DNA of 64,000 bases from Ziziphus jujuba (taxonomy: Eukaryota > Streptophyta > Magnoliopsida > Rosales > Rhamnaceae), in NCBI RefSeq assembly GCF_031755915.1, contig NC_083381.1:8692501-8756500 (forward strand). The letters run 5' to 3'. Position 1 is the stretch's first letter. Every line of letters starts with the position of its first letter. A model generated the notes under the pieces. The model did not search any database. It was not told the DNA's origin and worked only from the letters and a program-made list of their open reading frames with translations. Both the position numbers and the translations under genes were made by a program. This document shows positions 45,401-56,113 of the stretch, in pieces.

Positions 45401-47594
45401 TGACCAAGCTAAGGTGAAAGCAATTCAAGAGTGGCCGATCCCTACTTCTATCACCCAAGTGAGGAGCTTTCATGGCTTGGCAAGCTTTTACCGAAGATTT
45501 GTCAAGGATTTTAGTACCATAGCAGCACCATTGAATGAAGTTGTCAAGAAGAATGTTGGTTTCAAATGGGGGGAAGTACAAGAAAAATCTTTTAATTTGT
45601 TGAAAGAAAAATTGTGTAATGCACCTTTGTTAGTTTTGCCAAATTTTTCTAAGACTTTTGAAATTGAGTGTGATGCTTCGGGTGTAGGTATTGGAGCTGT
45701 TTTAATGCAAGAAGGAAGGCCCATAGCCTACTTTAGTGAAAAATTGAATGGAGCTGCCCTAAACTACCCGACTTATGACAAGGAGATGTATGCTTTGGTG
45801 AGGGCTTTGGAGACGTGGCAGCATTATCTTATGCCAAAGGAGTTTGTGATTCATACGGATCATGAGTCTTTGAAGCATATCAAGGGTCAAGGAAAGCTCA
45901 ACCGAAGGCATGCTAAGTGGATTGAGTTTATTGAAACATTTCCATATGTGATCCGCTACAAAAAAGGTAAGGAAAATGTGGTTGCCGATGCATTATCCCA
46001 AAGGTATGTGCTCTTTTCTACCCTAGATGCTAGATTGTTTGGATTTAAACAATTGAAAGAACTTTATGAGCATGATAGTGACTTTGGAGAAATTTTTAGA
46101 ACCTGTTTGAAACATGGATTTAATAAATTTTACATATTTGAGGGATATTTGTTTAAGGAAAACAAACTTTGTGTGCCTAATTGTAGTATTAGGGAATTAT
46201 TGGTTCGGGAAGGACATAGGGGTGGTTTAATGGGTCATTTTGGTATTCTAAAAACTTTATCCTTGCTGCAAGAACATTTTTATTGGCCTAACATGAGGAG
46301 AGATGTTGAGAGAATTTGTGAAAGATGTTTGAAGTGCCGAAAAACAAAATCAACATTGAAACCGCATGGATTGTATAAGCCTTTGCCGATTCCTACCTAT
46401 CCTTGGGTAGATTTGTCTATGGATTTTATTCTTGGGTTGCCTAGGTCAAGGACAGGTAAGGATTCAATATTTGTTGTAGTAGATAGGTTTTCTAAGATGG
46501 CACATTTTATTGCATGTAACAAAACTGATGATGCATCCAATATTGCTAACTTATTTTTCAAGGAAATTGTGAGATTGCATGGAATGCCAAGGACTATTGT
46601 GTCGGATAGGGATGCTAAGTTCTTAAGCTATTTTTGGAAAACATTGTGGGCTAAATTAGGTACTAAGCTTTTATTTTCAACTACTTGTCATCCACAAACT
46701 GATGGACAAACCGAAGTAGTAAATAGAACCTTGTCTGCATTGTTGAGAGCATTAATTAGTAGAAATTTAAGGACTTGGGAAGAATGTTTGCCACATGTTG
46801 AATTTGCATATAATAGATCTTTACATTCAGCAACTAAATTTACTCCATTTGAAATTGTTTATGGTTTTAATCCTTTGACTCCATTAGATTTAACACCTTT
46901 GCCTTTAAGTGAGCGTGCTAATCTAGATGGAAAACAAAAAGCTGATTTTGTAAAGCAGATTCATGAGAAGACCCGAGCAAACATTGAGAGGAGGACCGAA
47001 CAATATGCAAGGGTGGCTAATCAAGGCCGAAAATCAATGGTGTTTGAACCTGGAGATTGGGTGTGGCTGCATTTAAGGAAAGAAAGATTCCCCGAACAAA
47101 GGAAATCAAAACTCATGCCGAGGGGTGATGGACCTTTTCAAGTTTTGGAGAGGATAAACGACAATGCCTACAAACTTGATCTACCGGGTGAGTATAATGT
47201 TAGTGCCACCGTTAATGTTGCTGATTTATCTCCTTTTACTGCAGGTGATGACTTCGATTTGAGGACAAATCCTTTTCAAGAGGAGGGGAATGATGCGAAT
47301 CCACCCGAGACTGCTCGGCCGACAACCCGCTGGGGTGCTGACCCAATACAAATGAATGTGGGACCGATCACTAGGGCCCAAGCCAAGAAGTTCAAGGACA
47401 ATCTTCCTATCTTCATACAAGGAATAAGACATAGTCAAGAGGGGTTGGCCACATCTAAAGAACCAAGGCCTGTTTTACTCATACAAGCAAAAGAAGCCAA
47501 AACAGGGTCGGGTGACGTTTTTGGTGATAATAAGGAGGCCGAGTTGTATGAATTGGAACCCCATCCTTATGGGTTCAATTCATATGGAGGATGA
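42495..47594 (+). pseudogene. Gy-5 gag-pol polyprotein, one frame broken only by TGA at codon 81
   Basis: The ATG at 42495 (MADSRIRRGDPP) opens a 1700-codon frame whose only fault is TGA at 42735-42737, where Gy-1 has CGA. Domains by codon: Gly/Arg-rich N-terminus (~75-100), gag core (~165-295), CCHC knuckle [14 protein letters not shown] (376-389), retropepsin DSG (474-476), RT with YFDD (911-914), RNase H with DAS and TDH intact, integrase H2C2 finger, catalytic D-D-E ([28 protein letters not shown]), then a C-terminal module ([14 protein letters not shown]) and a tail with [11 protein letters not shown]. The last 101 codons lie in the 3' LTR. Gag and pol share one frame. I see no classic chromodomain. 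The family would act in cytoplasmic particles and at nuclear integration sites. The lineage is probably a CRM-like chromovirus (inference). Confidence 0.95.
47278..47290 (+). other. Gy-5 polypurine tract
   Basis: AAGAGGAGGGGAA directly before the LTR start, identical to Gy-1 and inside the coding frame. Confidence 0.92.
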
Positions 47595-48424
47595 GTCATA
47601 GAAACCAGCCAAAGCAGCTTCAAAACCGACCAACAAGGTGGTTTGCGCACAAGGAGAAGGAAAGGCCGAATTTGCTGTATTCCTTGCTGGCTTTACTGTA
47701 TTTTACTGTATTAGCCTTTTCTCATACTTCCAAGCAAGGGCAACGTGAGGGACTTCACAATAAGCTTATTTGGCATCCTACAAAGCATATTAAAGCTGAT
47801 TTGGAGCTCAATTTGGTCAAAGATTGGTCAAAGTCAATTTAGTCAAAAACTAGTATTATAGTTTCCTAATTTTATTCTACTTTTTGTTTTAGGAAACTAC
47901 CATTACTTTTTAGTTTTTATTTATTTATTTTCTGGAAAAATAATTTTAGGAAAGTTATTATTTTATTATTTTCATTGTAAATTAATTAATTCCTAAATTC
48001 AAAATAAAGGAATTAATTAATCCAAATTAGTTTAGGAATAGGAAAGTTTCGGCCAAGGTAGATTTCTTCTTGGTGTGGCCGGTTTTTCCTAGAGTTTTTA
48101 GGGTTTATTTTGTTTCTTTCAAAAGCCTATTTAAAGGCTTATTTTTCAATAATAAAAAAAACTTTGATTTGATTAAGAAAATACTTGTGAGATTAATTAT
48201 CTCTTTGTTCTTTGAGAACACCTAAAACACCATTAGAGAATTGGTTGTTTTAGCTTGACTTATCAATAGGTTTTCCATCCCCTATTGTGGCGTCTACATT
48301 ATACCAAGGTTTCTAACCACAGGTTGGTTAGGGGTTGAGGTCATTCCATTAGAACTTGAACTTAATTAAAGATCCGGGCTAATATAATACGGGTTTAGGA
48401 GCAGGTCGTCCTAGGTTCGTATCA
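47291..48424 (+). repeat. Gy-5 3' LTR (1134 bp)
   Basis: It starts TGATGCGAATCC and ends GGTTCGTATCA. The first 304 bp are coding. The rest is A/T-rich with CTATTTAAAGGCTTATTTT (48127), a possible TATA-box region (TATTTAAA), followed by AATAATAAAA, a possible polyadenylation signal area. Confidence 0.93.
48127..48170 (+). promoter_or_regulatory. Candidate LTR TATA element and downstream A/T signal in Gy-5
   Basis: CCTATTTAAAGGC is conserved in Gy-1 (6570), Gy-4 (41123) and, with one change, Gy-3 (19009). It lies about 290 bp before the LTR end. This position and conservation fit a TATA box. Function is inferred only. Confidence 0.45.
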
Positions 48425-48429
48425 ATTGT

Positions 48430-49013
48430 TATGTTTACGTGAATAATTATAAGTATCGTGAAAAATTGTTTTTCAAAGTAGGGGAATTTTCAAAGAGTGA
48501 ATGTGAGTTCTTGAAAGAAAGGATCTTAAAAGGATAATGATTATTTTCTTATTATACTTTTTGTTCAGGCACTTTATTTTCTTATTATAATTTTTGTTCA
48601 CCTCATTGAGCTTGTCTCATAGATTGGTTTTTAAACTTTTTCTCCTTCGCTTCAGCTGATAGCTTACACTCATCATGTCTATGCATCTTCATTGTTCGTA
48701 TGTTATTCTCACTGCTAATGTATTATTCTTTTCTTTCGACTTTAATGATATTATGCTTCTTTTTTTGTTTGTTCAGATATATAAATTATATTAAGCACTT
48801 TTGATATTTTGTATTTGTTTATTTGTACTCCTTAGATTGCTCCTATGGTACCTAATATGTATGACTCTTATCTTATGATATTTCATATGTAATGCTAAGT
48901 TATATATAAATTATAGAAAGGTTTTACTGAATTTTAGATAGAGAATTTGATAGGGCTTCCTTAGATAGGATCATTTCAAGTGTCCGGGAAGGACCTCGGG
49001 AGCGGTCTTATCA
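48430..49013 (+). repeat. LL-7 LTR, 3' portion
   Basis: It resumes after the second ATTGT and ends GCGGTCTTATCA, equivalent to GGGTCTTGACA in LL-3. The flanks CCTAA (38868-38872) and CCAAG (49014-49018) are a poor match as a duplication, but the LINE reading frame continues across them. Confidence 0.75.
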
Positions 49014-49250
49014 CCAAGATAGAAGGAAAAATCCCACTTTAGTACACACCTCATCTATAGAAAGATTATTCTAAAGAAGCCACCAACAAAAGATAAAATA
49101 GGAATGAGGAACAAAATTATCTCAAATATGCTCAACCCACAGCACCAAAAGATTATAACAACCTTTAGTAGAAAAAGAACCCATAGATTATAATTTTCAA
49201 TAAAATAAAGTAAAATGAGCTTTTTTATTATTTGAGTCAACTTTAATGTA
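49014..49250 (-). pseudogene. LINE fragment, upstream side of LL-7
   Basis: On the minus strand, one frame with a stop reads FCWWLL*NNLSIDEVCTKVG and runs up to the LL-7 boundary. This fits the segment just before the zinc-binding CPFC motif of plant LINE RT (pattern F.WR...N.LPT...L.KR). The CPFC itself is at 38872, on the other side of LL-7. RT proper is not found further right, so the LINE was 5' truncated. Confidence 0.65.
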
Positions 49251-49409
49251 TCGTAGCAAAGATGTTCAATCTTTTTATAAATTATCTATTCTTTAAAATT
49301 TACAAAATATTGTTATGTAAATTTTATTTTATTTTATTTTTTCTAGATGACATTTTTATTTTAATTATTACTATGCCTAAACTTAAGTTTGATTACAATA
49401 ATACTAGAG
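49251..49409. other. A/T-rich sequence, nothing recognised
   Basis: Short spacer between the LINE piece and MITE 4. No feature supported. Confidence 0.5.
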
Positions 49410-49607
49410 TGACCAAATTTCTTACCAAATGGTGTGGTAATATTTAAATGGCTTGTTTATTTATTTATTTATTTATTAAATAGGCTTTTTTTTATTCACT
49501 TATTCATTTAAGAATTCATTTATGCATATTTAGGTTATATGAATTGGTCCGTCGATAACACATTGATATATTACTATGCCATATCATTTGGTAAACAATT
49601 TGATGCA
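49410..49607. mobile_element. Foldback MITE 4 (about 198 bp)
   Basis: The left arm is TGACCAAATTTCTTACCAAA then TGGTGTGGTAATAT. The reverse complement of the right arm is GCATCAAATTGTTTACCAAA then TGATATGGCATAGTAATAT. The centre ATTCACTTATTCATTTAAG resembles MITE 3. LL-8 inserted a few bases beyond its right end. Confidence 0.72.
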
Positions 49608-49612
49608 AGCAA

Positions 49613-50464
49613 TATAACACTCGACTCGAGGAAACGCTTTGAATTTGAATTTTTGACTAAGTTTGATAAGGGTTGATCGAGATTAATCAAATAGCCCCCA
49701 TTGTTAACTTTTTGATACGAGAAGAATTTCATTTTGACCAAAGTACCATGGTGAAGTACTCATTGACCTAAGTTTGTAAACTAGTAGTACGTCAAAATCC
49801 AAGCTGAGGTTAGAAAGTTATAATCATAATAAAGTATGATCCTGACTGATCAAGCGAGCTCAAGGTTAATTTTTATTTGTTTGAATTTTAATTTTGACTT
49901 TTGTACCATGTGATAATGCTTATCGATATGAGTTTGTAAACTAGTTATATGCTTAATTTGGATCTATAGTTAAAAAGTTATAAATCTATAAAGTTGCACT
50001 TATTTCTCTAGTACTAACTTTACCGGGTAGTTTTTATTGAAAATCTTATAAATGAATATTTAAAGGGATATTTGAGAAGTGCAATCTGTCACTTATTAGC
50101 CAGCCAACGCATCGAGATCGGTTTTCTAATGTCGCGGCCGGAGTCGCTTAGTTCGCCAGTTTTTCGACAGCCTCTGGCCATAAGGCTTATTTCTCTCCCT
50201 TAATTTTAACCTCCTGATTCCGAATATGGCCTCCATTTTTCCAAATTCCAAATCATTTGAAGTTTGACTGAAACTTCCTCACCATTATTTGACCACCAGC
50301 GATGAGATATGCAAGTTTGAGCTAAGTATTTTTTATCTTCATTTCTCAAGCTTTTATTTGGCATATAATTTGTTAATTTTGATTGGGTATTTGACATTTT
50401 GTCATTTTTTGAGTAAATTTTTGTATTTATTGTGGAAATTGTGTTAAATTATATATACATGTTC

Positions 50465-50499
<35 letters not shown>

Positions 50500-50768
50500 A
50501 GTCTATAAATATAAAGTAGTAAATGTTAATTTTTATTTTAAAACTATGATTAGTGTTATTGTCCTAATTGCTATAAAGATTGGATATCTTTTATATGTAA
50601 ATGTACATATAAACATGTATATAAGTATATAGATGTATATATATATATATATGCACATGTTGGGAGAATTATATAAAGATGTATTTAATTAGTTATTTAT
50701 CTACATTGTCATTTTATTTATTTATTTCTCGACTTAAAATTTTATGTAGCTTTCCAAAACCTTGTGGA

Positions 50769-50800
<32 letters not shown>

Positions 50801-51867
50801 CATATGTATACTTTGGATATATATATATATATATACATACATATATTCCAAAATGTATTTCGATAAACCGTAAATGTTTAAGGAGTCTAACATGACTGTT
50901 ATGGAATATTTAAACGGTTTTAAGGCTGGACTGTGCCTGAGACGGTGAACCCTACAATAGAACAAGAATGAACAAATATCAGTATTGTAAGTGACATACT
51001 TTCTAAATTTTATTTTGGGGTAAAATAAATATATATATATATATTATCAAATTTGAATTAAGTTGTGTTATTTAACAAAATTATTATTAATTGGGTGTTT
51101 TATAAAAGTCCAAAGGGGTTTAGATGCTTATGTTTAATTAAACTTACTTCAATTATTAATTTATTTTACATGGTGGCCTACTTCTTTTTAAAGGCTTTAG
51201 TACTTTAAATTTTGATTATAAACTATGTTTAAGTTGTAGAATCGTTTAACATAAATTAGTTTTCATAAAACAATCATAATCTTATAGCATGTCTATTTAT
51301 ATGGGTATATTTGTAACTATATATATATATATACAAATATATATATATAGGTGTGGGTGTTCATAATTAAGTAAATGTGAATGACATTACAAGATTATTT
51401 GTTTGTTTGTTTATTTATTTATTTAATTGTACATTTATTTATTTACGTAAATGTTTTTTTAAACAATTAAGAGTTATAAAAGCATTTAGTATTAATATGA
51501 TTCTAACATGATCTATTTTTCTTAAAAATTATATTTGGGTTTTCAAAAATTATCGTTATTGGTAATTTATTTTTGGATAATAATTAAATAGTTAGAGTTA
51601 CATTTGATTTTATGGTGATTGTAAGATTATTCATTAATTATGTATAAATCTTATTATTTTTCTTATTTTTGTTTTTATTTGAGTATTATTTATTTATTCA
51701 TCTATTTATTCATTTATTTATTCAATCATTTATTTAAAACATTTAATTACGGTTTTAAATTATAATTATGAGGAGTTGATGTTTTCGTAATTATATATTT
51801 TTATGTAACTATTTAGTTTATAAATGCACCATATAGTACTGATGTTTTGTATGATCATGTTTATTGA
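49613..51867 (+). repeat. LL-8 LTR, part 1
   Basis: It starts TATAACACTCGACTCGAGG (the expected TGTAAC is changed). The preceding flank is AGCAA (49608-49612). It carries the shared block with TTTGTAAACTAGTAGTACG, a CG-rich spot near 50110, a GT microsatellite (50474-50498), TA runs and a long A/T-rich body. It is interrupted by the CACTA element at 51868. Confidence 0.82.
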
Positions 51868-52400
51868 TACTACGACAAATTATGGGCAACGGCTACACTG
51901 CAAATTTGTCATGTAAGGGCCATTTTTGTCATCTTATCACCTTTAAGTGAAAAAAGTCGGTCGTCTTGTGTTTGTCATGATAGACCCATCACAAAGTAGT
52001 TTCATGACAAATTTTTTTACTTTGTCACCAATTGAACATGTATTTGTGACAAAAAAAAATTTCTGCATAGATTGGAGTTTTATCGTGACATCAGTTTTTG
52101 GCACGTAAAGCATATTTTTTTGTCATTATTCATTCAAATTTTGTCACCTATACATATGTATGAGCTGGTCAAACCTATCCATCAGTGACAATATATATTT
52201 AGGTGACTAAATATTATTTGTCACTTAAACCATCAGTGGCACGTTGAATTTGTCACTTAAAACATCAATGACATCTGATTTGTCATTGAGCCTTTCCAGT
52301 GACAAGTAAATAACTTTTTGTCATAAACAATGGTTAAGGTATTCAATTTGTCACCTAAACTATTTTTTTTTTAATTTGGTGACAATAGTTTTGTAACTAA
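51868..52400 (+). repeat. CACTA left terminal repeat and subterminal motif array
   Basis: More than a dozen copies of TTTGTCAC/TTTGTCAT or their complements lie within 530 bp, spaced unevenly. In En/Spm elements such motifs bind the transposase partner protein (family knowledge). Confidence 0.85.
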
Positions 52401-54229
52401 AAATAATATATCAGTTACCATTATTATTTGATAAAAATTATTTTTTTATTAGATCTTACTAATTAATTATAAGATCATTAATTATCATTTACAAATATAA
52501 TATGACACTTGGGAAATGAAATTTACATAAAAAAGAATAATACTTTATTAAGCATTTATCTTGTACTACAAAATTCATTAAACACCAGCTAATACAAAAA
52601 TAATGTGTACAAAATACAATAAGATTACATTGAAAGGAAAATGTAAACAAAAACAGTTTGCAATTCTAAGGGAAAGAAATATATAAAAGATGGTTGCCTA
52701 TACCCACTAAATCGTTACAATCTCCATCTTCCAAAGCAGTCCATTAATATATTCTCCAAGGATCCTATAAAATAATAAAATAAAAGAATGAATCATTCAG
52801 TAAAAAACTAATTTAACTAGCAGAAGAGTAAAGAACAAGCTCAAGACTTCTTAAGTTCCTATAAGTTTGCATTCCTTTACCTACGAAGCATTCCAACCTT
52901 TTCTTCAATTTCCCCAACTTCCCAACCACTACTTCCAAATCTATCAATCATTAGTTATACGAGAATCAGTAATAGTCACACTATCTGCATATAAAATGCC
53001 ATCAATATTGACAAAAAAATTTCAAAAGCAATAAGAACAATTCTTAAATGAAAAATCTCCAATTAAAAACTAGGCTAGGAAAAGAAATCTTTTAACTTCT
53101 TTTATGCAACTACTGGCATAATAAAGGAGGACAAATGTTTCTTTGAACTTACTCTTTTCAAGGCATTTGGAAAAAAACTGAAGTATAAAGTAAGCTTAGG
53201 CATTTACCTTGTCTTTTATTATAAATATACTAGTCCTACAATAAACAAGTAGGAATAATATTGTAGTAACAGAAATGGTCCATGGTCCAACCTTTGCCAA
53301 ATAAAAAAAGAACATGAATTTTTTTAATTATCTATCAATAGTTTGGCATACCGGCCAAGTATTGTCACTTCTTCCTTGTCCCCTAACAAAAATTGATCTT
53401 ATAATAATCAATGTTAATATATATATAGTGGTGCTAATATTAATTAGCTAAAGCTTTTTTTTTCCTAAAAAAAATATTCTAACGAATTGCAGAGGGGGAT
53501 AATTTATTAGCTAAAGTTGTAATTTAAATGTAAAAGATATATAAGCAAGATTTACAACTAACAATAAAAGAAAATATAATGCCCCAATCAAATTTATATG
53601 TATATTGAAAAAACAAACACCATTCTTAAGTAACTACAACCTAGCTAAGTCATTTTCCTATTGTTTTCAATTTAGAACCTATAATATATCAACGTCAAGC
53701 CCTCCATATCCCCTCTCTCTTTCTGTCCTAATATGATCAACAACACTTTGAATACAACAAACCAGAAATATACAAAGTTGACATATGACCACAAAACCCT
53801 TGTTGTATAAGGAAGATGACCGTATTAAAACTGCCATATCTCAGTATTACAACTAATGGGACTTATAACGTAGAAATACATAGCTGAGACCCATACATGC
53901 ATCTACCACTATATGGCAATTAAACTTGTTTCACATATGCAATAGATTTGCTACAACCTAAACTTAAATTTGTTAATGGCAATATTTGGTGCAAAATTTC
54001 CTTATTAAATGTTTATTTGGTGTGAAATTTTCTTATATTTGATGCAAATTTTCTTCTTCCATAGATACTTTATTTTAGAGATCTTTATCATACTTCCTTG
54101 GGATCTTTATTTTAGTGACCAAATAATATAATGTTAATAATTTTTGTTAGTGAAAATTTAGGGTTTTTTTTTTTTCCAAATGGCACCATTTTAAGTTAAC
54201 ATTATATTAAATAATAATGTGAGAGTATT

Positions 54230-54547
54230 ATATGACACATGTACTTTTGTCACCGTAAAATGAATAACGTAATACTAATATATTTTTAGTAAATTAGCTA
54301 CAAAGAAAGGTTTTGTCACTAATTGTCTATATAAAGTGATAAATTTTCATTTGCCACTAGGAATTTCGTAGCCATTGTCTAAATTTGTGATAAAAATTTA
54401 TGACAAACAAGAATTTGTCACATACTTGAACATGAAAACAAAATAGATGGCAATTTTTATTTTTGTCATGTAATGTGTATGTTAAGTGACAAATTTATAT
54501 TTGTCAATGGGACTTTTGTAAGCATTGCCCATAATTGTTTTATAGTG
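54230..54547 (-). repeat. CACTA right terminal repeat and subterminal motif array
   Basis: At least six TTTGTCA or TGACAAA motifs lie before the end TATAGTG. This is the mirror image of the left side. Confidence 0.82.
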
Positions 54548-54550
54548 TGA

Positions 54551-54956
54551 TTAGCACGCAGATTGTATTTAATTGTCCTTTGTGAGCTGTGTGTGGATGA
54601 GGGTAGGCAAGTAGTTTGTAGCGATGGCATTAGTAACCCTTTCCATGTATGAAGGATGACCGATTTAGCCATCCTATATGCACTAAGGTGAGTGAGGGTA
54701 GGTCGGTATTTCTATTATAACGACATTAACCACCCCCTCTTAGTCATAGATGGCAAGTTATTTAGCAACGGTACTATTGAGATGCTAATGGGGCCGTATG
54801 CAACTTCCCTTCTTTCTCCTCATCCGTCAAGTAGTGTTTTAGATGCCAAGCACCACTTGATAACACTACTATATTGTATGGTACATCAGGTATTCTTTTA
54901 GTATATATATATATATATTATGTCATTTATGTGTCAAGTATACCACACCATACCAG
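54551..54956 (+). repeat. LL-8 LTR, part 2
   Basis: It continues LL-8 after the CACTA element and matches LL-2 at 19890-20185 (CCTTTGTGAGNTGTG, GACATTANCCACCC, TATGGTNCATCAGG). It ends near ACCATACCAGG, where plastid sequence begins. Confidence 0.8.
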
Positions 54957-55272
54957 GAAATATAAAATTCAGACTCATGTAACAAGTCACGGCCCTAAAA
55001 GAATCACTAATGAAAAACCGCATCTAGAAGCCCATTTACTTCAAAATTTAGACAAAAAAGGAATTGTGATGTTGGGGTCTTGGGTGGAGACGAGTGATAT
55101 TTTAGTAGGTAAATTAACGCCCCAAATAGCAAAAGAATCATCGTATGCTCTGGAAGATAGATTATTATGATCCATCCTTGGCATTCAGGTATCCACTTCA
55201 AAGGAAACTTGTCTAAAGTTACCTATCGGCGGTAGAGGTCCAGTTATTGATGTGAGATGGATCCAGAAAAAA
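54957..55272 (+). pseudogene. rpoB: Plastid rpoB fragment
   Basis: It encodes an internal part of the plastid RNA polymerase beta subunit: [20 protein letters not shown], then [20 protein letters not shown], then [16 protein letters not shown], then [20 protein letters not shown] up to [12 protein letters not shown] (55168-55170) replaces an expected CGA (Arg) after EDRLL. About 105 codons of a protein of roughly 1070. It lacks start, end and context, so it cannot function. Confidence 0.92.
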
Positions 55273-55385
55273 TCCCTAAAATAGATTATGTAATGTACTT
55301 TATCTGCTGGGTTATAGGGGGGCATTTTACCAGAGGTTTCTATTGTATCAATCTACTTTTCTGTGATTCCTGGTGAACCATATAA
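55273..55385. other. Unplaced filler between plastid fragments
   Basis: It contains GGGTTATAGGGG and ATTTTACCAGAGGTTTC. It is not LL sequence. It may be a third organellar fragment, but I do not recognise it. Confidence 0.4.
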
Positions 55386-55533
55386 TCTCAGTTCCAGCGA
55401 CAGTTTCATTAGATATCTTACAACTAGAATCCATCTTTTTTCTGATCTAGCTTCTCCACCATCGTGAACCCCAATTAGATTTAGGCATGATACACTTTTT
55501 AGTTATTGGGAGAACCCAGTACTCTTTTTTGGA
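55386..55533 (-). pseudogene. ycf2: Plastid ycf2 fragment
   Basis: The minus strand encodes [20 protein letters not shown], then WRS and a stop, then a shifted KKMDSSCKISNETVAG, which matches the N-terminal third of plastid Ycf2 ([20 protein letters not shown]...DSSCKISNETVAG). About 50 codons. One stop and small changes show that it is an old nuclear copy. Confidence 0.88.
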
Positions 55534-55764
55534 TTCGGTTTGACTCATGAATGGCTTAGTATCGTATTTCTGCTGCCTACAGGACCAGCTTGTTGGATGG
55601 CCATTATAGGCAACCACCCCTGACCGTATTGGTAGTAGTATACCTATTGACATCTAATATCATGGGCCCATGTATTAGTATATCATATAGGACATCGGAT
55701 GTATATCCTCTATGAGTGTGCAGTTTATACAATTTGTTTATCATTTTTAGTTCTATTTTATCTA

Positions 55765-55771
55765 ATTTTGA

Positions 55772-55802
<31 letters not shown>

Positions 55803-55814
55803 TATTATTATTAT
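55765..55814. repeat. ATT microsatellite
   Basis: A run of ATT/TTA with one interruption. A similar run lies at the end of LL-8 (62369-62395) and in LL-2 (24727-24762). Confidence 0.85.
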
Positions 55815-55933
55815 GGTCAATTGAACGAATGTTGTATTTGTTCGAAATGATGACTTGATGGATTTGGGGGTACATATGTAACATTGTACAGTAGTGCGAA
55901 GGTTCGTACAACACCGTTAATGGAAATCTAGGT

Positions 55934-56090
55934 TAGCCTTCAGGCAGCTACTTCAGCTTTTGGGCAGGGATTACAATTTAGGGCAAATGTACTAGCCTTC
56001 AGATAGATACCTTAACCTTCGGGCAAGTATCATAGCCTTCGAGTAAGTGTATTAGCCTTCTGGCAAGTATATTAGCCTACAGGTAGGTTA
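55934..56090 (+). repeat. Minisatellite in LL-8 (about 20-bp units)
   Basis: About seven units of the type CCTTCGGGCAAGTATCATAG, the same repeat as in LL-2 and LL-3 at the same LTR position. Confidence 0.8.
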
Positions 56091-56113
56091 TTCAAATCTT
56101 TCAAGAGACTGTA

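Larger units (their letters stand above)
41851..48424 (+). mobile_element. Gy-5: young, almost intact Ty3/gypsy element lacking most of its 5' LTR
   Basis: ATTGT flanks both ends (41846-41850 and 48425-48429). The order is a 5' LTR remnant (about 160 bp), a deletion that removed the rest of the LTR, the primer site and much of the leader, then leader, gag-pol with one stop, polypurine tract and 3' LTR. The surviving 5' LTR piece differs from the 3' LTR at only about two positions before the break, so insertion was recent. With no 5' LTR promoter or primer site, it cannot retrotranspose on its own. Confidence 0.95.
51868..54547. mobile_element. Non-autonomous CACTA (En/Spm) DNA transposon, 2.68 kb
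   Basis: The inverted termini are TACTACGACAAATTATGGGC on the left and CACTATAAAACAATTATGGG as the reverse complement of the right. They continue CAACGGCTACA and CAATGCTTACA. A 3-bp duplication TGA lies on both sides (51865-51867, 54548-54550), as expected for this superfamily. Both ends are crowded with TTTGTCAC, TTTGTCAT and GTGACAAA motifs in both orientations, the typical subterminal binding repeats. The middle (52450-54240) has no frame above about 60 codons and no transposase match, so it would depend on another element. The left terminal C has become T. Confidence 0.93.
54957..55545. other. Nuclear plastid DNA insert (composite)
   Basis: About 590 bp inside LL-8: an rpoB piece on the plus strand, a 113-bp piece I cannot place, and a ycf2 piece on the minus strand. 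The two genes are far apart in plastid genomes, so fragments were joined before or during insertion. Compared with LL-2, about 18-20 bp of the target (GCAATGACATGATTAGG) is missing at the insertion point, which fits capture of plastid fragments at a repaired double-strand break. Confidence 0.88.
55546..56113 (+). repeat. LL-8 LTR, part 3
   Basis: It resumes at ATGGCTTAGTATCG and matches LL-2 from 24110 (TTTCTGCTGCCTACAGGACC against TCTCTGCTGCCTATGACATC). It holds an ATT microsatellite and a minisatellite and ends CTGTA, where the copia element begins. Confidence 0.8.

Noticed and set aside
54957..55545. Window being organellar DNA
   Set aside because: The plastid sequence is short, composite, mutated and embedded in a nuclear LTR.
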